From Cryptomeria japonica (taxonomy: Eukaryota; Streptophyta; Pinopsida; Cupressales; Cupressaceae), in NCBI RefSeq assembly GCF_030272615.1, contig NC_081410.1, forward strand, positions 510,133,442-510,197,441: a stretch of DNA of 64,000 nt. The letters are read 5' to 3'. The notes below the pieces were generated by a model. That model was not told the DNA's origin. It did not search any database and was given only the letters and a program-made list of their open reading frames with translations. This document shows, piece after piece, positions 1-11,378 of this stretch (its first letter is position 1; the number at the start of each line of letters is the position of its first letter). The position numbers and the translations under genes were made by a program.

Positions 1-1
1 C

Positions 2-954
2 TTTATTCTTCTTAAATTTGTATCTCTGATATTCAGGGTTAGGCTTGTATGTTCTTCTAGCTTCTTCTCTCAATCTTGCATGTCTATCAGGTCATCTTGA
101 AGCGATGTGACCAATCTTATTACAGTTAAAACATTTAAAGGGTGCTTTACCTTCATACTTACTTCCAACTGGACCTTTAGGCATTTTCCTTGCAAATAGT
201 GCTTCAAGTTCTTCAGGTTCTTTATTTTCTCTCCTGCTTTCTTCAAGTTCTCTTGCATAAAAGGCTTTCCAATCAGATTTTTCAAATGATGATGTAGATG
301 ATGTTGATGCCTTAAAAGCTAAATTTGTCTTTATAGTAGCAACAGGACCAAATTCCTCAATTTCAAAAGCTGAAAGTTTTCCAATCAATGTGTCCCTAGT
401 TACTGATGTATTAGGCATTGTTCTTAACTCATTTATAGTAGTAACTTTCATTTTGTATGCCGGTGGCAATCCTCTTAAAACTTTTGAAACAATTTCATCT
501 TCACTTAAGGTTCCTCCACAACATTTAATACCCAAAATAATTTCATTTACTCTTTCTATAAAAGCAGAAATCCTTTCATCTTCTTCCATTTTCAGATTTT
601 CATACCTGACTCAGAAGCTTTCAAGTTTTGCAATTTTGACTATGGAATCTCCTTCATTCAATGTTTCCAAATGGTCCCAAGTAGCTTTAGCAGTAGATCT
701 ATTAGATAATCCCATAATTTTGTGATCTGATAATGCGCTCAAAAGTGCTTCCCTTGCTTTGCAACCATTTTCCTCATCTTTAGCCAAGTTAGTTGGATTA
801 GATTGACTTTGAGTAGGAGCAGTATAGTCATTCTTTGTGACATCCCAGATGTCCTTTCCATGCAATTCAGATGTGTCTCCATCTTGATCTTCCATATGCC
901 ATAGTTGGTTCTATCAAGTTTAGGACTATCCTTCCTGAAATAGTTAGAAGACAT
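2..954 (-). pseudogene. Ty1/copia gag, broken
   Basis: Nucleocapsid/capsid protein of a copia retrotransposon, which would package the element RNA in cytoplasmic virus-like particles. The fragment reads from about 954 downward. The N-terminal segment has the NYGIWKIKM motif typical of the gag N-terminus (UBN2-like). A following segment runs to a stop near 611. The segment from 589 has the helical capsid core and then a zinc knuckle beginning CFNCNKIGHIASR. At least one frameshift (about 880) and one stop (about 611) break it. The last cysteine of the CX2CX4HX4C knuckle is replaced by a TGA at 92-94, after which the same frame continues to the window edge. It lies directly downstream of the PBS and LTR at 998-2048 and shares its strand. 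Protease and pol lie outside the window. Confidence 0.85.
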
Positions 955-997
955 TGGATCTCCTCAAGCTGTTAAACATCTACAAAAAGAGGACTAG

Positions 998-1009
998 CCT
1001 CTGATACCA
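998..1009 (-). other. primer binding site of left copia element
   Basis: On the minus strand this reads TGGTATCAGAGG, a match to the initiator-methionine tRNA 3' end used by many plant LTR elements. It sits two bases inside the LTR edge at 1012, fixing which end of the LTR is internal. Confidence 0.85.
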
Positions 1010-1011
1010 AT

Positions 1012-2048
1012 TGTTAGGTCTCGGAGACAACTGAGAGAGGGGGGGCGTGAATCAGTTTTCAAATAAATTCAAACCAAAAAAAACTTAACCAACTTTAATG
1101 CTTAATACCGGTAAACCAAACTTAATGCCGGTAGATAGTTTATCAGTTAATTGCAGTACCGGTAAAGATCAATGCATGAAATAGAAAGACAATAACATCC
1201 ACAACACATAACACCAATATTTGTCCATGGAAACCCTGTAAGGGGAAAAACCACGGTGGGAAACCTTACCCACAATTAGATGATACTACTACAGATAGTA
1301 TGTATATAGAAATGGGGTCCGCACATGCAGAAAGGCCAAGCGCCTAGAGCTCACTACTCAAACACAAATAGGAGTCACACTGACTACAATTGGATGGTTA
1401 AATCCAATAATGATGTACTGCTCAAAATAGCATCTTTATATGCTAGATTCAATATCGGTTCAGTTTTGATATGTCTTCATAGAAACCTTCCTTCAACCTT
1501 CAAATGATGTCTACGTGTATAGCTTTGCTTATATTCGCATATTGATCTTACAAATAAGATCTTACATATATACCAAAGCCTAAGACCAATTGAGTAGGTT
1601 GGCTCTACAAAAGATATTACAATAAAACAATTTACAAGTAAAACAATAACCGATGCAATATCTGATTCAACATGTCATCTTAATGCATTTAGAATAATAT
1701 TAAATCATCTCCATAGTGTGGCGTGCTGATCTAAAATAGATAAGCCTGTCGATGCTTATCCTGGACCTATTTCCTGGTAACAACAAATATGCAAACACGA
1801 ATATACCAATGAACAAATCTTCAAGACAAAGTGTCCAAAAGATGTCTTCAACATAACCAGGTATTTTCCATGTCATTCCAAGTGCAGATGAACAATATAT
1901 CCTATCGGTGTACTAGATACTGGTGACTGTGCATAAGTCACTTACTTGCCAGTGAACATTGCCAATTCTCCAAGTGCCAGAGTTGATAAGTGTTAATAGG
2001 TGTTTACATCAATGACAAAACCATATCAACATATCCAAAATACCAACA
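1012..2048 (-). repeat. 5' LTR of left copia element
   Basis: On the plus strand it begins TGTTAGGTCTC and ends ATACCAACA, so the minus-strand LTR runs TGTTGG...CTAACA with proper TG/CA ends. It is about 1037 bp. Near the PBS side it has the G-run GAGAGGGGGGG followed by GTGAATCAG, and at about 1227-1265 the module CATGGAAACC...AACCACGGTGGGAAACC that recurs in the other copia LTRs here. The LTR at 61461-62611 is a diverged relative. The partner LTR and the TSD copy lie outside the window. Confidence 0.8.
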
Positions 2049-3329
2049 CATTTTCCATAGAAGGGGTCATGTTCAAACTATACTATCCTAATTCCACTTT
2101 GTCATTAAGGGTATTAACCCTATCCTTAAGCTGGTTGATCTCAAACACCATCCATTTTAAAAGGTTGCTTAGTCCTTTTGTCACATCCTTGGACACCACC
2201 AACATATACCCTATTCTAGTGGCATAGGAACCCTTATCCATTCTCTTGGGGGTGTCTTTCTAAGCTCAAATAGGGATATTAATTTGGATTTACATCCCCC
2301 ATGGGTCCACAACAGACAGGGATGTTGACCTCGTAACCTACATCCTAATCCATTTTCTTTTTGACATTCCCACTTAAATTCTCTAGAGTCTTCTTGACAT
2401 TGGGGGAACTAGATGTCCTCTTGTCCCCAAATAAAGAATGAGACAAATTGGGGCCTATTTTCTTCTTTTCTTTCACCTTTTTGTACTTTGAAGATTTAGA
2501 AGATTCCCCCACCTAAAATTTACCCTTCTTAGTAGAGCCTAGGGTTAGGGAATCCGAGATAAACTCCACGAAGGGCGCATAATCAAAGTCTTCTTTATTT
2601 ATTGCATACCCATGGGGCCACTTGGGGGTGGAAATATCCTTCTTAGGATGTTTAGAATTACCAATATGGTGGCACAAATGGAATATCCTCAAAGAGTAAG
2701 TAAAAAAATTAGAGAAATGTTAGCAAACATTATAAGAAAACTCAATTATGCGATTAGAACAAGCCGAATTAATTTGAATAGACAAAGTTTTAGTGTCATC
2801 CATAATTAGGAGAATGAGGCCTTCATGGAGAACTAGGGAATTGGTGTTCTTTCTGTGAGCATTAATCTCATGGCTAGGAGAAAAAACAAGATAAAAGAGA
2901 AAATGCATCCATCTATCATGCCTAAAATGATTTAAAATCATGAAATGATAGCTAAATAGGCTTGTAAAGAAGCCATCAAGGGTTAAGTAGTTGTAAAATT
3001 TCTTTCCCTCCACCAACATTCCAATCATTTCAGCAATAAGGTCTTCATTAAATGAGATTTCAACCTTATACACACAAAAAATCCCATTCCCCCACCCCTC
3101 CAAAAAAGAATTGGTTAATAGAGGATCGTGGCCATGGAGTTTCTCCAAGGACTGATACCTCTTGCCAAAATTTTACCCCAAACAAGTTATTTGTTTAACC
3201 ACTTTTAATAAGAGGTGGGCTCCACCCTATTTCAGACTAGAAAAAACCTCAGGCCAAGAAAACTTGAAAATAAATATCCTACCTTTTTGATTCTATAATT
3301 GGAATGGACATCTCATCCTTCTTATTTGC
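2049..3329 (-). pseudogene. decayed ORF of unknown plant repeat family
   Basis: No family was recognised with confidence. On the minus strand an open stretch of 142 codons (3148-2720) contains VEISFNEDLIAEMIGM, then YLTLDGFFTSLFSYHFMILN, then a second hydrophobic segment. After stops the same strand continues with a readable segment around 2610-2520 (KWPHGYAINKEDFDYAPF) and a Lys/Ser-rich tail to about 2300. The protein-like texture over about 900 bp with several stops suggests an old coding region rather than chance. The general look resembles gag-like or plant-mobile-domain proteins carried by plant retroelements, but that is impression, not proof. It is flanked by the copia LTR at 2048 and the split RNase H at 3384. 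Confidence 0.4.
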
Positions 3330-3383
3330 ACGAACCAAGTGTAATCAATCATCATTACAAAGAAAGTCACCCATTAGCACAAT

Positions 3384-3487
3384 CAAATATCATCGGTAAT
3401 GGGATTCTTAATTTTCATGGGGATGCGATCATAAGTCTCCCACCATAAAATATGGCATTGCTTGACACCAACATTAGCAAATCCATT
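3384..3487 (-). pseudogene. RNase H domain, C-terminal part (split by gypsy insertion)
   Basis: The minus strand reads VNGFANVGVKQ and continues to a stop at 3384-3386. It follows in sense from the RNase H core at 11379-11715, which ends HVFHEGNKV. The join falls exactly at the AACAA target duplication of the gypsy element 3493-11373. The combined pattern (GPAGCGGVV ... EGN..V..FAN) is that of the RVT_3/LINE-type RNase H. This half carries the conserved EGN-x-V-x-x-x-A-N end of the domain. It comes from a LINE or similar source, on the minus strand. Confidence 0.6.
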
Positions 3488-3492
3488 AACAA

Positions 3493-5091
3493 TGGTGTAG
3501 GAGCACCTAGCTTTCTTGATGAATTTTCACAATTTTGGAGTGAATGAACCTCAATTGGATTAACGAGTGAATAAAGGACTATTGGTAGGTCCAAAAGTGT
3601 GTTTTAAGGTTATTTTTAGTTTGATTTTCTCTAGTGTTAACTTGTTTTCTCATTTTTGGCCAATGTGCCTTTGTAAGCCTAAAATGGCATCATTTAGAAA
3701 AATTGGGTAAAACTCCTTGTAAGGCCTCATAATGATTTTGGAAATGTTGGTTTGATGTTAGGAAACCATCCTAGGGGGTTTAGAGTGTGTAGATATATAT
3801 CAGTTTCAAAAATGCATGGTGGAGCAAAAGTTGTCATGTTTGCTTGACAGCTTTCTGCAACAATGTGAGCAATTTTTTAAAAATGATCAAATCGGTGGTT
3901 AGAGAACTGATGGGTTGTTGGTTGTGAGTGAATAGGAATATATAAGTCTTTTAAAATCATTGTAAAATGTTTGGAAGATCAAAAGTGTAAAATTTTGAAC
4001 AACAATTTGAGGCACTTTCCAGATTTTGCATTAAAACTTGTTAAATTGCTTATAGTAGTCCGAACTAGATGGATTGATTTTGGTATTGTTATTTCATGGT
4101 AGTTTAGGATTAATTTTTGTGGTTCTTTATAATTACTTGTGCTCCTTCATTATGTATGTTTAGTGGTGTGTTTAAAATCTTTCCTGATTACACTTCTCTC
4201 GGCCTGAGCAAAGGGCTTAAGACCCTAAAAATGGCTCCAACTTGAATTCCCATTGTGTTTTCTCAATGGTATTTGCGATACAAGTAATGGAGTCTATGTA
4301 TAGTGTAAAAATTCTCATTTTTGTTTCCTGGAAGTTGCATTGGAGTACTTTACTATCATGTCCTAGGCGAGCTCTGACATAGTCCGACTAGGGAACACGA
4401 CTGCTATTTTCACTATTGCTTGCAGGGATGATCAAATGTGATTGAGCCAACTGATTTTCATGGAAGATGGTTTTCTAGTAGAGTCTCAGTGTGAGTATGG
4501 AAGTGTGACAGAGCGTGGAGATCAGTAAACCCTATTGGAGAAAGCTCATAAACCTTAAACCCTTGAAAAGTGCCAGTTTGGGGATCGTAACTGTACGGAT
4601 GTATCAGACCATCTAACCTCCTGAATATTAAATAATGTCCAAATGGGTATCCAAATAACAAAATATTTAAGGAGGTCCTTTGGAATTTATTTGAGAAAAT
4701 GAGCAAAAACCGTGAAGGTAGGGCTAAAAGTGGCTCATAGGGCTGCTAGGCCTTGAAAATAGGAACTTATGAAAGTGATAAAGAAATGAAGGGAAACAAG
4801 ATACAAAACCACATGGTAGGAGGTTTTAAACCATATCAGACTCCTCTTAGTCCCCTACAAGTGGAGGTTAAAGGATTTGACATCTTGATGGTTGAACTTA
4901 CTCTAGTGAGTTCTAGCCTTGATCTTGAGTAACTAGAGAAAACTAGTTGGTAGAGAGTTTTCCAAAAGAGTTTAGGTGTTGGAATTGATTAAAAAGAAGA
5001 GAAGAGCACAAAAAAACATGGAAGCCCACAATAACACCTCTTTCTAACCTAAAAACCAAATTGTAACTCTTTTGTGAGAACCTCCCTATTA
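3493..5091 (+). repeat. 5' LTR of gypsy chromovirus
   Basis: Starts TGGTGTAGGAGCACC and ends CCTCCCTATTA, where the partner LTR ends CCTCCCTATCA. Internal order matches the 3' LTR throughout, including a TATA box at the same offset. The AACAA copy at 3488-3492 abuts it. Confidence 0.9.
3939..3946 (+). promoter_or_regulatory. TATA box in gypsy 5' LTR
   Basis: TATATAAG lies 446 bp into the LTR. The same octamer sits at offset 445 in the 3' LTR (10223-10230). That conservation in both LTRs supports it as the U3 core promoter of this element. Confidence 0.6.
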
Positions 5092-5094
5092 AAG

Positions 5095-5106
5095 TGGTAT
5101 CAGAGC
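5095..5106 (+). other. primer binding site of gypsy chromovirus
   Basis: TGGTATCAGAGC, complementary to the initiator-Met tRNA 3' end, three bases after the 5' LTR end. Confidence 0.9.
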
Positions 5107-5133
5107 AAGTTAAGATTTGGGAAGAAACTATTG

Positions 5134-6192
5134 ATGTCGGAGACTGAGTTAGTGGGTGAAAATAGTCTCAGGATGGTCACCAATGGCGAGTTAGTTGCAA
5201 GTGTAGAAGACCAAGAGGAAGAGAATAGACTCCTTAAGGAAAATTTGCAACGATTGGAGAACAAACTAGGTGAACTAGAAGACAAAACCAAGAAGATGAC
5301 TATTAAAATCAGTGAAGAAAAGGGTAAAGAAGTGGTAGAAGAGGATGGCACACCTGAACCAGATCCTATTTTTCCTAAAGAACCTTTCCTTAGAGCCATA
5401 AAAGCCTTAGGAGGTAAGTCCCTAGAAGGAGTGTCACTTTTTTGTGGAAAAATGGAACCAAAAGTGGTTATGGAGTGGATTGAAGGGTTAGAGAATCACT
5501 TTGAATGTGATGGAATTAGTGAAGCACAAAAGGTGAAGGTAGCCAAATATAGATTGAGAGGAAAAACCTTGACTTGGTGGAATTTCATCCAAGAGAAGAG
5601 ACAAAAGGAGGGTAAGAACCCAATTGCCACTTGGAAAGGAATGCTAGCCAAGGTTAGAGAAGTCTATATCCCCAAAGAATATGAAATTAAATTACACAAG
5701 AGGGGACAAAATTTGAGACAAAGAGAACTAGTTGTGAGTAGCTACACTGAAGAATTTCAGAAGTTGTGCTTGAGATCCAAGGTGGTAGAAGATGAAAACA
5801 TCAAGGTTGCTAGGTACTTGAATGGTTTGTAGTGGAATATCCAAGAAGAACTAAGTTTGTTCTATCCTAGTATTGTCCACAAGTCCTATCAATTCGCACT
5901 CAAGGTGGAAGAGAAGAATAAAAAGAAACAAGAGCAAAGCAATAGAGGAAGATGTAGGGGAAGAGATGGCAGAGGTAATAGAGGTAGCTATGGTGGGAGA
6001 GGTGTAGACCAAAGATCCCAAGGGGCATCCAAGTTGGTAGAGAAAAGTGGGGATTCCAATAGCAAGAGAAGACACAGAGGAAGGGGATCTAGCAACTCTA
6101 ATAGAGGAAGGTCTAGTGGATCAAGAAGAGAGTCATATTTCTTCACAATGAAGTCCTACAATTGTCATCAACTTCAACACTCGACCTATTGA
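5134..6192 (+). pseudogene. gypsy gag (capsid plus basic nucleocapsid)
   Basis: The ATG at 5134 (MSETELVGEN) is the likely start; an upstream in-frame ATG at 5074 lies within the LTR. Residues 20-70 form a charged coiled-coil-like stretch (EEENRLLKENLQRLENK). The retrotransposon gag capsid core follows (MEWIEGLENHFECDG, then LTWWNF and the YTEEFQKLCLRS motif). A TAG near 5830 interrupts it. The second segment is an RG/RGG-rich basic tail, consistent with RNA binding. It ends in a degenerate zinc knuckle (YNCHQLQHSTY) that has lost its first and last cysteines, the latter region broken by a stop at 6190. Confidence 0.85.
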
Positions 6193-6264
6193 TGCCTTGA
6201 GAATTATTCTTCATCCCAAGGAGGTGAAAGGAGAGTAAGTTATATTCAAGAAGATGCAGCAAAT

Positions 6265-6966
6265 GTGAAGACATCAGAAGTAAGCTTAGATTTTGATGCT
6301 CGAAAGAATCTCATGATAAGAAGAGTTTTGATCAAAGAACTTGTAAAGGAGGAACCTAATCAAAGAAGATCCTTTTTTGGGATAAAGTGCAAGATCATGG
6401 GTAAAGTGTGTAGAGTGGTGGTGGATTCGGGATCCACTAATAACATAGTGTCAAAAGAAGTAGTAAGCAAACTCAAACTACAAAGAATCCCACATAGTGA
6501 TCCTTATAGGGTTACTTGGCTCAACAAGGGGTAGCATGTTTTGGTGAAGGAGGAAACTTGAGTGGAGTTCACCATAGGATGCTACAAAGACAATATTTTG
6601 TGTGATATATTTCCAATGGATGCATTGTACCTACTCCTAGGTAGGCCTTGGCAATTTGATAGGAAAGCAATACACCATGGAGAAAAGAATTCCTATACCT
6701 TTCAAAAAGATGGAGTTACCTATAAAATTCAATCCATAGGGGATCAAGAAGAGAGAAGATCTAAAGGTTCCAATGTGCTATTAGTTGGTGAGAAGGAGTT
6801 CATAAACACTCTCAAAGGAGAAGGAGTTGCGTTTGCACTTGTTGTGAAACCAAAAGAGGAAAAGAAGGACAAGAAGGTTTGTATTCTTGTTGAAGTGCAG
6901 AATATATTCAATCAGTTCAAGGAGATCATAATTGATGGAACACCTGCTACCTTTCCTCCTCAATGA
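6265..6966 (+). pseudogene. gypsy aspartic protease and linker
   Basis: Retropepsin-type protease that would cut the Gag-Pol polyprotein. The catalytic triad motif is visible as VVVDSGSTNNIV at about 6418-6453, preceded by a small beta-rich segment (GKVCRVV). The second half, after stops at 6532-6534 and near 6560, has the conserved end of the fold (LLLGRPWQFDRKAIHHG). A lysine-rich linker leads toward RT. The catalytic motif is intact but the chain is broken twice. Confidence 0.8.
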
Positions 6967-7005
6967 GCCATAAGTCGTTAGATTGACTTCATACCCGGAG
7001 CCTCA

Positions 7006-7620
7006 TTGCCTAATAAAGCAGCCTACAAAATGACACCGGAGGAGAATAAAAAAGTGGCTAAGCAAATCCAAGAACTTTTGGACAATGGTCTAATAAGAAA
7101 GAGAATCATCCCATGTGCATTTCCCACCATTTTGGCACCAAAGAAGGGAGGTATTCGGAGGCTTTGTACTGATTCAAAAGCCATCAACTGGATTACAATT
7201 AGGAATACGTTTCCTATTCCAAGAATTGAAGATTTGATGGATTGTTTAGGGGGTGCTAAGTGTTTTACCAAGATAGACCTCAAGAGTGGCTACCACCAAA
7301 TCAAAATCGAGGGAGATGAGTGGAAGACAACATTCAAAAATATAGAAGGTCTTTATGAATGGCTTGTTATGCCATTTGGACTCACAAATGCTCTAGCACA
7401 TTCATGAGACTCATGAATAAAGTACTCAAGGATTACATTGGTAAATTTGTTGTTGTTTATCTAGATGAAATCTTGATTTTTAGTAAGCTTAAAGAAGAAC
7501 ATCTTAGGCATATAGAGATTGTATTGAAGCAATTATGTGATGAGAAACTAACTATCAATTTGGAGAAATGTGAGTTCATGAAAAAAAAGAGTTGGTATAT
7601 CTTGGGTTTGTAATCTTAAG
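7006..7620 (+). pseudogene. gypsy reverse transcriptase, broken
   Basis: RVT_1 reverse transcriptase that would copy element RNA to DNA. In order: the PNKAAYKM start, the LIRKR...[12 protein letters not shown] fingers, [12 protein letters not shown] (first catalytic Asp), MPFGLTNA, a frameshift near 7400, STFMRLMN, and [11 protein letters not shown], where the catalytic YxDD box reads YLDE. The change of the second Asp to Glu and another frameshift near 7600 make it inactive. The order is typical for Ty3/gypsy. Confidence 0.9.
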
Positions 7621-7859
7621 TGGTGATTTGAAGATGGATACCTCAAAGGTGGATGCCATAATCAGCTGGCCTACACCTAAAATATCAAGTGAGGTGAGGA
7701 GTTTTCATGGTTTGACATAGTTTTATAGGAAGTTCATCAGGGGGTTCAATGAGATATGTGCACCTATGCTTGATACAATCAAAGGAGGTGCAAAGACTAA
7801 GTTTTAATAGACAAAAGAGGCACAAAATGACACTGGAGGAGAAAACAATGGTGGCTACC

Positions 7860-8245
7860 TAACATGTCCTTGTTCTTCCAAGATTTGACAAAATCTTCAC
7901 CATAGAATGTGATGCAAGCAACATAGCGGTTGGAGTAGTCCTCGATCAAGACAATAGACCGGTTGCATTTTTTAGTGAAAAGCTCAATGAAGCCAAGAAA
8001 AGGTATTCTTCCTATGATTTGGAATTATATGTACTTGTTCAATCACTTAGGAAATGGAGGTATTACTTATTACCAAAAGAATTTGTGGTTTATACTGATA
8101 ACCAAGCACTTAGTTTCCTCAAATCCCAAGAAAAGTCAAATCATAGGCATATCAAATGGGTAGAGTACTTGTGATCTTATACTTTTACCATTAAGCATAA
8201 GAAAGGTAAATGTAATAAGGTTGTTGATGCATTAAGTAGAAGGTT
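7860..8245 (+). pseudogene. gypsy RNase H, broken
   Basis: RNase H of the RT polyprotein, which would degrade RNA in the RNA:DNA hybrid. Visible motifs: FTIECDASNIAVGVVL (first Asp), VAFFSEKLNEAKKRYSSYDLEL (Glu), FVVYTDNQALSFL (Asp) and VVDALSR at the end. These are split over frames by small indels and a TGA near 8173. They match the usual gypsy pattern downstream of the tether region. Confidence 0.85.
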
Positions 8246-9494
8246 GCTAACAGTTCAAGAAGTGCATCTCAAAAGCATTAGAGTTGATAGTTTCAAAGGG
8301 CTATATAAAGATGATGAAGATTTTGCTGCCATCTACAAGGTTTGCCAAGAGTTTAGGAATCATTTTCATAGTGAATATGCATATTTTACCTTGAAAGATG
8401 GTCTTCTATTTAAAGGAGGACAACTCTGTGTGCCAAGAGGCTCCATGAGAGATAACATGATGCAAGAGAGGCACAATGATTTCTTAAGTGGTCATTTTAG
8501 GTTGAATAAAACTTTGGAACTTGTTCAAAGATTCTACTATTGGCCAAAAATGCAAAGGGATATCAGAAAGTATATTGAGCAATGTCTTGTTTGAAAAAGG
8601 GCAAAGGGAACCTCTTCTAATGTTGGACTCTATCAGCCATTACCTATCCCAAACTGCCCATGGGAGTGTGTAAGTATGGATTTTGTAGTTGGTTTACCCA
8701 AGACCAAATCTGGATTTGATAACATCTATGTTGTGGTAAATAGATTTAGTAAAATGGTCCATTTCATTCCATGTAAAGTGACTCATGATGCTATCCATAT
8801 TGCTCATTTTTTTTTCAAGGAAGTCATTAGGATTTATGGTTTACCAATCAGTATAGTGTCAGATACAGATACCAAATTCATTGGTCATTTTTGGAAAACT
8901 TTGTGACAGAGATTGGGTACTAACTTGTCTTTTAGCTCAGCATACCATCCCCAAATGGATGGCCGAACAAAGGTGGTAAATAGGACACTTGGGAACCTTC
9001 TCAGATGTTTGACAAAAGAGTATGGAAAATCTTGGGATCAGATAATCCAACCAGCTGAATTTTCTTACAATGACAGTGTGAATAGATCAACCGGTAAGAG
9101 TCCTTTTGAAGTAGTTTATGGGATTCATCCAAGAGGTGTGCTGGAGATTAGAGACATTGGAAGTATGGAGAAAAAGATTGGACATTTTTTTGACATGGCT
9201 TAGTCTATGAAATAGATTCATGAGGAAGTTAGGCACGCTTTACAAGAAAACTCTCAAAGAATCAAGGACAAAGTGGATGAAAAAAGAAAGAATGTACAGT
9301 TTGTTGTTGGTGACTTGGTAATGGTTCACTTGAGAAAAGAAATGATTCAAAAAGGTGTCCCTAGCAAGATTCAAATAAGGAGGATTTTACCTTGTAAGGT
9401 CTTGGCTAAGCATGGGCAAAATGCTTACAAAATTGATCTACCTGGGGACATAGCCTTGTCTCCTATTTTTAATGTTACAAACTTGGTGCAATAA
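8244..9494 (+). pseudogene. gypsy integrase, broken
   Basis: DDE integrase that would insert the cDNA. The H2C2 zinc region is at about 8470-8596 (HNDFLSGHF ... CLV, with the last Cys position a TGA). The core has SMDFVVGLP (first Asp), [14 protein letters not shown] (second Asp) and YHPQMDGRTKVVNRTL. In the last motif the usual Glu after DGQT is a Lys, so the third catalytic residue is missing. The C-terminal part has FVVGDLVMVHLRKE and KIQIRRILPCKVL, the GPY/F-like module. Stops at about 8594, 8904, 9201 and 9493. Confidence 0.88.
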
Positions 9495-9569
9495 AAAGGC
9501 ACAATTCTAGAGGAATGCAGAAGAGTCTCATATGTCTCTCAATCACTTTTATACCTACCTTTCCCACCT

Positions 9570-9756
9570 CCAACCATGCTACAAGTCGAGAAGGTGTTGG
9601 ATACAAGAATCCTCAAGAAAACTAGGCATACCGCCTATATGGAGCATTTGGTTAAATGGCAGCATCTTCCAGAATCTAAGGCCACTTGGGTACCTGAAGT
9701 ATACTTTCCAAATTTTTTAATTTCCCTCTCTTTGTTTCCTAAAGGAGTCACTTGAC
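9570..9756 (+). pseudogene. chromodomain at integrase C-terminus
   Basis: One frame reads VEKVLDTRILKKTRHTAYM followed by LVKWQHLPESKATWVP. That is the chromodomain fold with the aromatic/LVKW and ATW motifs. It places the element among the chromoviruses, whose chromodomain is thought to steer insertion toward modified chromatin. A stop follows near 9754. Confidence 0.8.
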
Positions 9757-9765
9757 TTCTTTCTC

Positions 9766-9777
9766 ATTGGGGGAGTA
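9766..9777 (+). other. polypurine tract of gypsy chromovirus
   Basis: A purine-rich stretch with TTGGGGGAGTA directly before the 3' LTR, the usual primer site for plus-strand DNA synthesis. Confidence 0.7.
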
Positions 9778-11373
9778 TGGTGCAGGAGCACCTAGATTTC
9801 TTGATGAATTTTCACAATTTTGGAGTGAATGATCCTCAATTGGATTAATGAGTGAATAAAGGACTATTAGTAGGTCCAAAAGTGTGTTTTAAGGTTATTT
9901 GTAGTTTTATTGTCTCTAGTGTTAACTTGTTTTCTCATTTTTGGCCAATGTGCCTTTGTAAGCCTAAAATGGTATCATTTAGCAAAATTGGGTAAAACTC
10001 CTTGTAAGGCCTCATAAAGCTTTTGGAAATGTTGGTTTGATGTTAGGGAACCATCCTAGGGGCTGAGATTGTGTAGATATGTATAAGTTTCAAAAATGCA
10101 TGGTAGAGCAAAAGTTGTCATGTTTGCTTGACAACTTTTTGCAACAATGTGAGCAATTTTTGAAAAATGATCAAATCGGTGGTTAGAGAACCGATGGGTG
10201 GTTGTTTGTGAGTGAGTAGGAATATATAAGAATTTTCAAATCATTTTAAAAGGGTTGGAAGATCAAAAGGGCAAAATTTTGAATAACAATTTGAGGCAAT
10301 TTCTAGATTTTGCATTAAAACTTGTTAAATTGCTTATAGCAATTTGTACTAGATGGATTGATTTTGGTACTATTATTTCATGGTGGTTTAGGATTCATTT
10401 TTGTGGTTCTTTAGAAGTACTTGTTCTCCTTCATTGTGCAGGTTTAGTGATGTGTTTGAAATCTTTCCTAATTGCACTGCTCTCGGTCTGAGCAAAGGGC
10501 TTAAGACCCTAGAAATGGCTCCAACTTGAATTCCCATTTTTTTTTCTCAATGGCCTTTGGGATTCAAGTAATGGAGTTTGTTTACAATGTAAATACTCAC
10601 TTTTGTGTCCTAGAAGTTGCATTGGAGAAATTTACTATCATGTCCTAGGCGAGCTCTGTCATAGCCTGGCTAGGGAACATGACTGTTATTTTAATTATTT
10701 GTTGCAGGGATGATCAAATGTGACTGAGCCAAGTGATTGGAATGGAATATGGTTGTCTATTAGAGTCTCAATGTGATTATGGAGGTGTGACAGAGTGTGG
10801 AGATCAGTAAACCCTATTGGAGAAAGCTCATAAACCTTAAACCCTTGAAAAGTGTCATTTTGTGGGGCGTACTTGTATGGATGTATCAAACCATCTAACC
10901 TCTTGAATCTTAAATAATGTCCAAATGGGTATCCAGATCACAAAATCTTTTAGGAGGTCCTTTGGAAATTTTTTGAGAAAATGAGCAAAAATTGTGAAGG
11001 TAGGGCTAAAAGGGGCTCATAGGGCTACTAGGCCTTGAAAATAGGAACTTATGAAAGCGATGAAGAAATGAAGGGAAACAAGCTACAAAACCACATTGTA
11101 GGAGTTGTTAAACCATCCTAGACACCTCCTAGTCCCCTGCAAGTGAAAGTTAAAGGATTTGACATCTTGATGGTTGAACTTACTCTAGTGAGTTCTAGCC
11201 TTGATCTTGAGTAACTGGAGCAAACTAGTTGGTAGAAAGTTTTCCAAAAGAGTTTAGGTGTTGGAATTGATTTAAGACAACAGCAGGGCATAAACAAACA
11301 TGGAAGCCCACAATGACACCTCTTTCTAACCTACAAACCAAATTGCAACTCTTTTGTGAGAACCTCCCTATCA
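9778..11373 (+). repeat. 3' LTR of gypsy chromovirus
   Basis: Starts TGGTGCAGGAGCACC, ends CCTCCCTATCA, and is collinear with the 5' LTR. It carries the TATA octamer at 10223-10230. It is followed by AACAA at 11374-11378, identical to the copy before the 5' LTR. Confidence 0.9.
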
Positions 11374-11378
11374 AACAA

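Larger units (their letters stand above)
3493..11373 (+). mobile_element. complete Ty3/gypsy chromovirus-type retrotransposon
   Basis: A 7.9 kb element with both LTRs, PBS, gag, protease, RT, RNase H, integrase, a C-terminal chromodomain and a PPT in the order of chromoviruses. It is flanked by identical AACAA copies (3488-3492 and 11374-11378). The LTRs have almost equal length (1599 and 1596 bp) but differ visibly at many positions, and the coding region has many stops and frameshifts, so this is an old, immobile copy. It inserted into an RNase H domain on the opposite strand. Confidence 0.93.

Noticed and set aside
5100-5399. Ser-rich minus-strand frame opposite gypsy gag
   Set aside because: An antisense shadow of the coiled-coil coding region.
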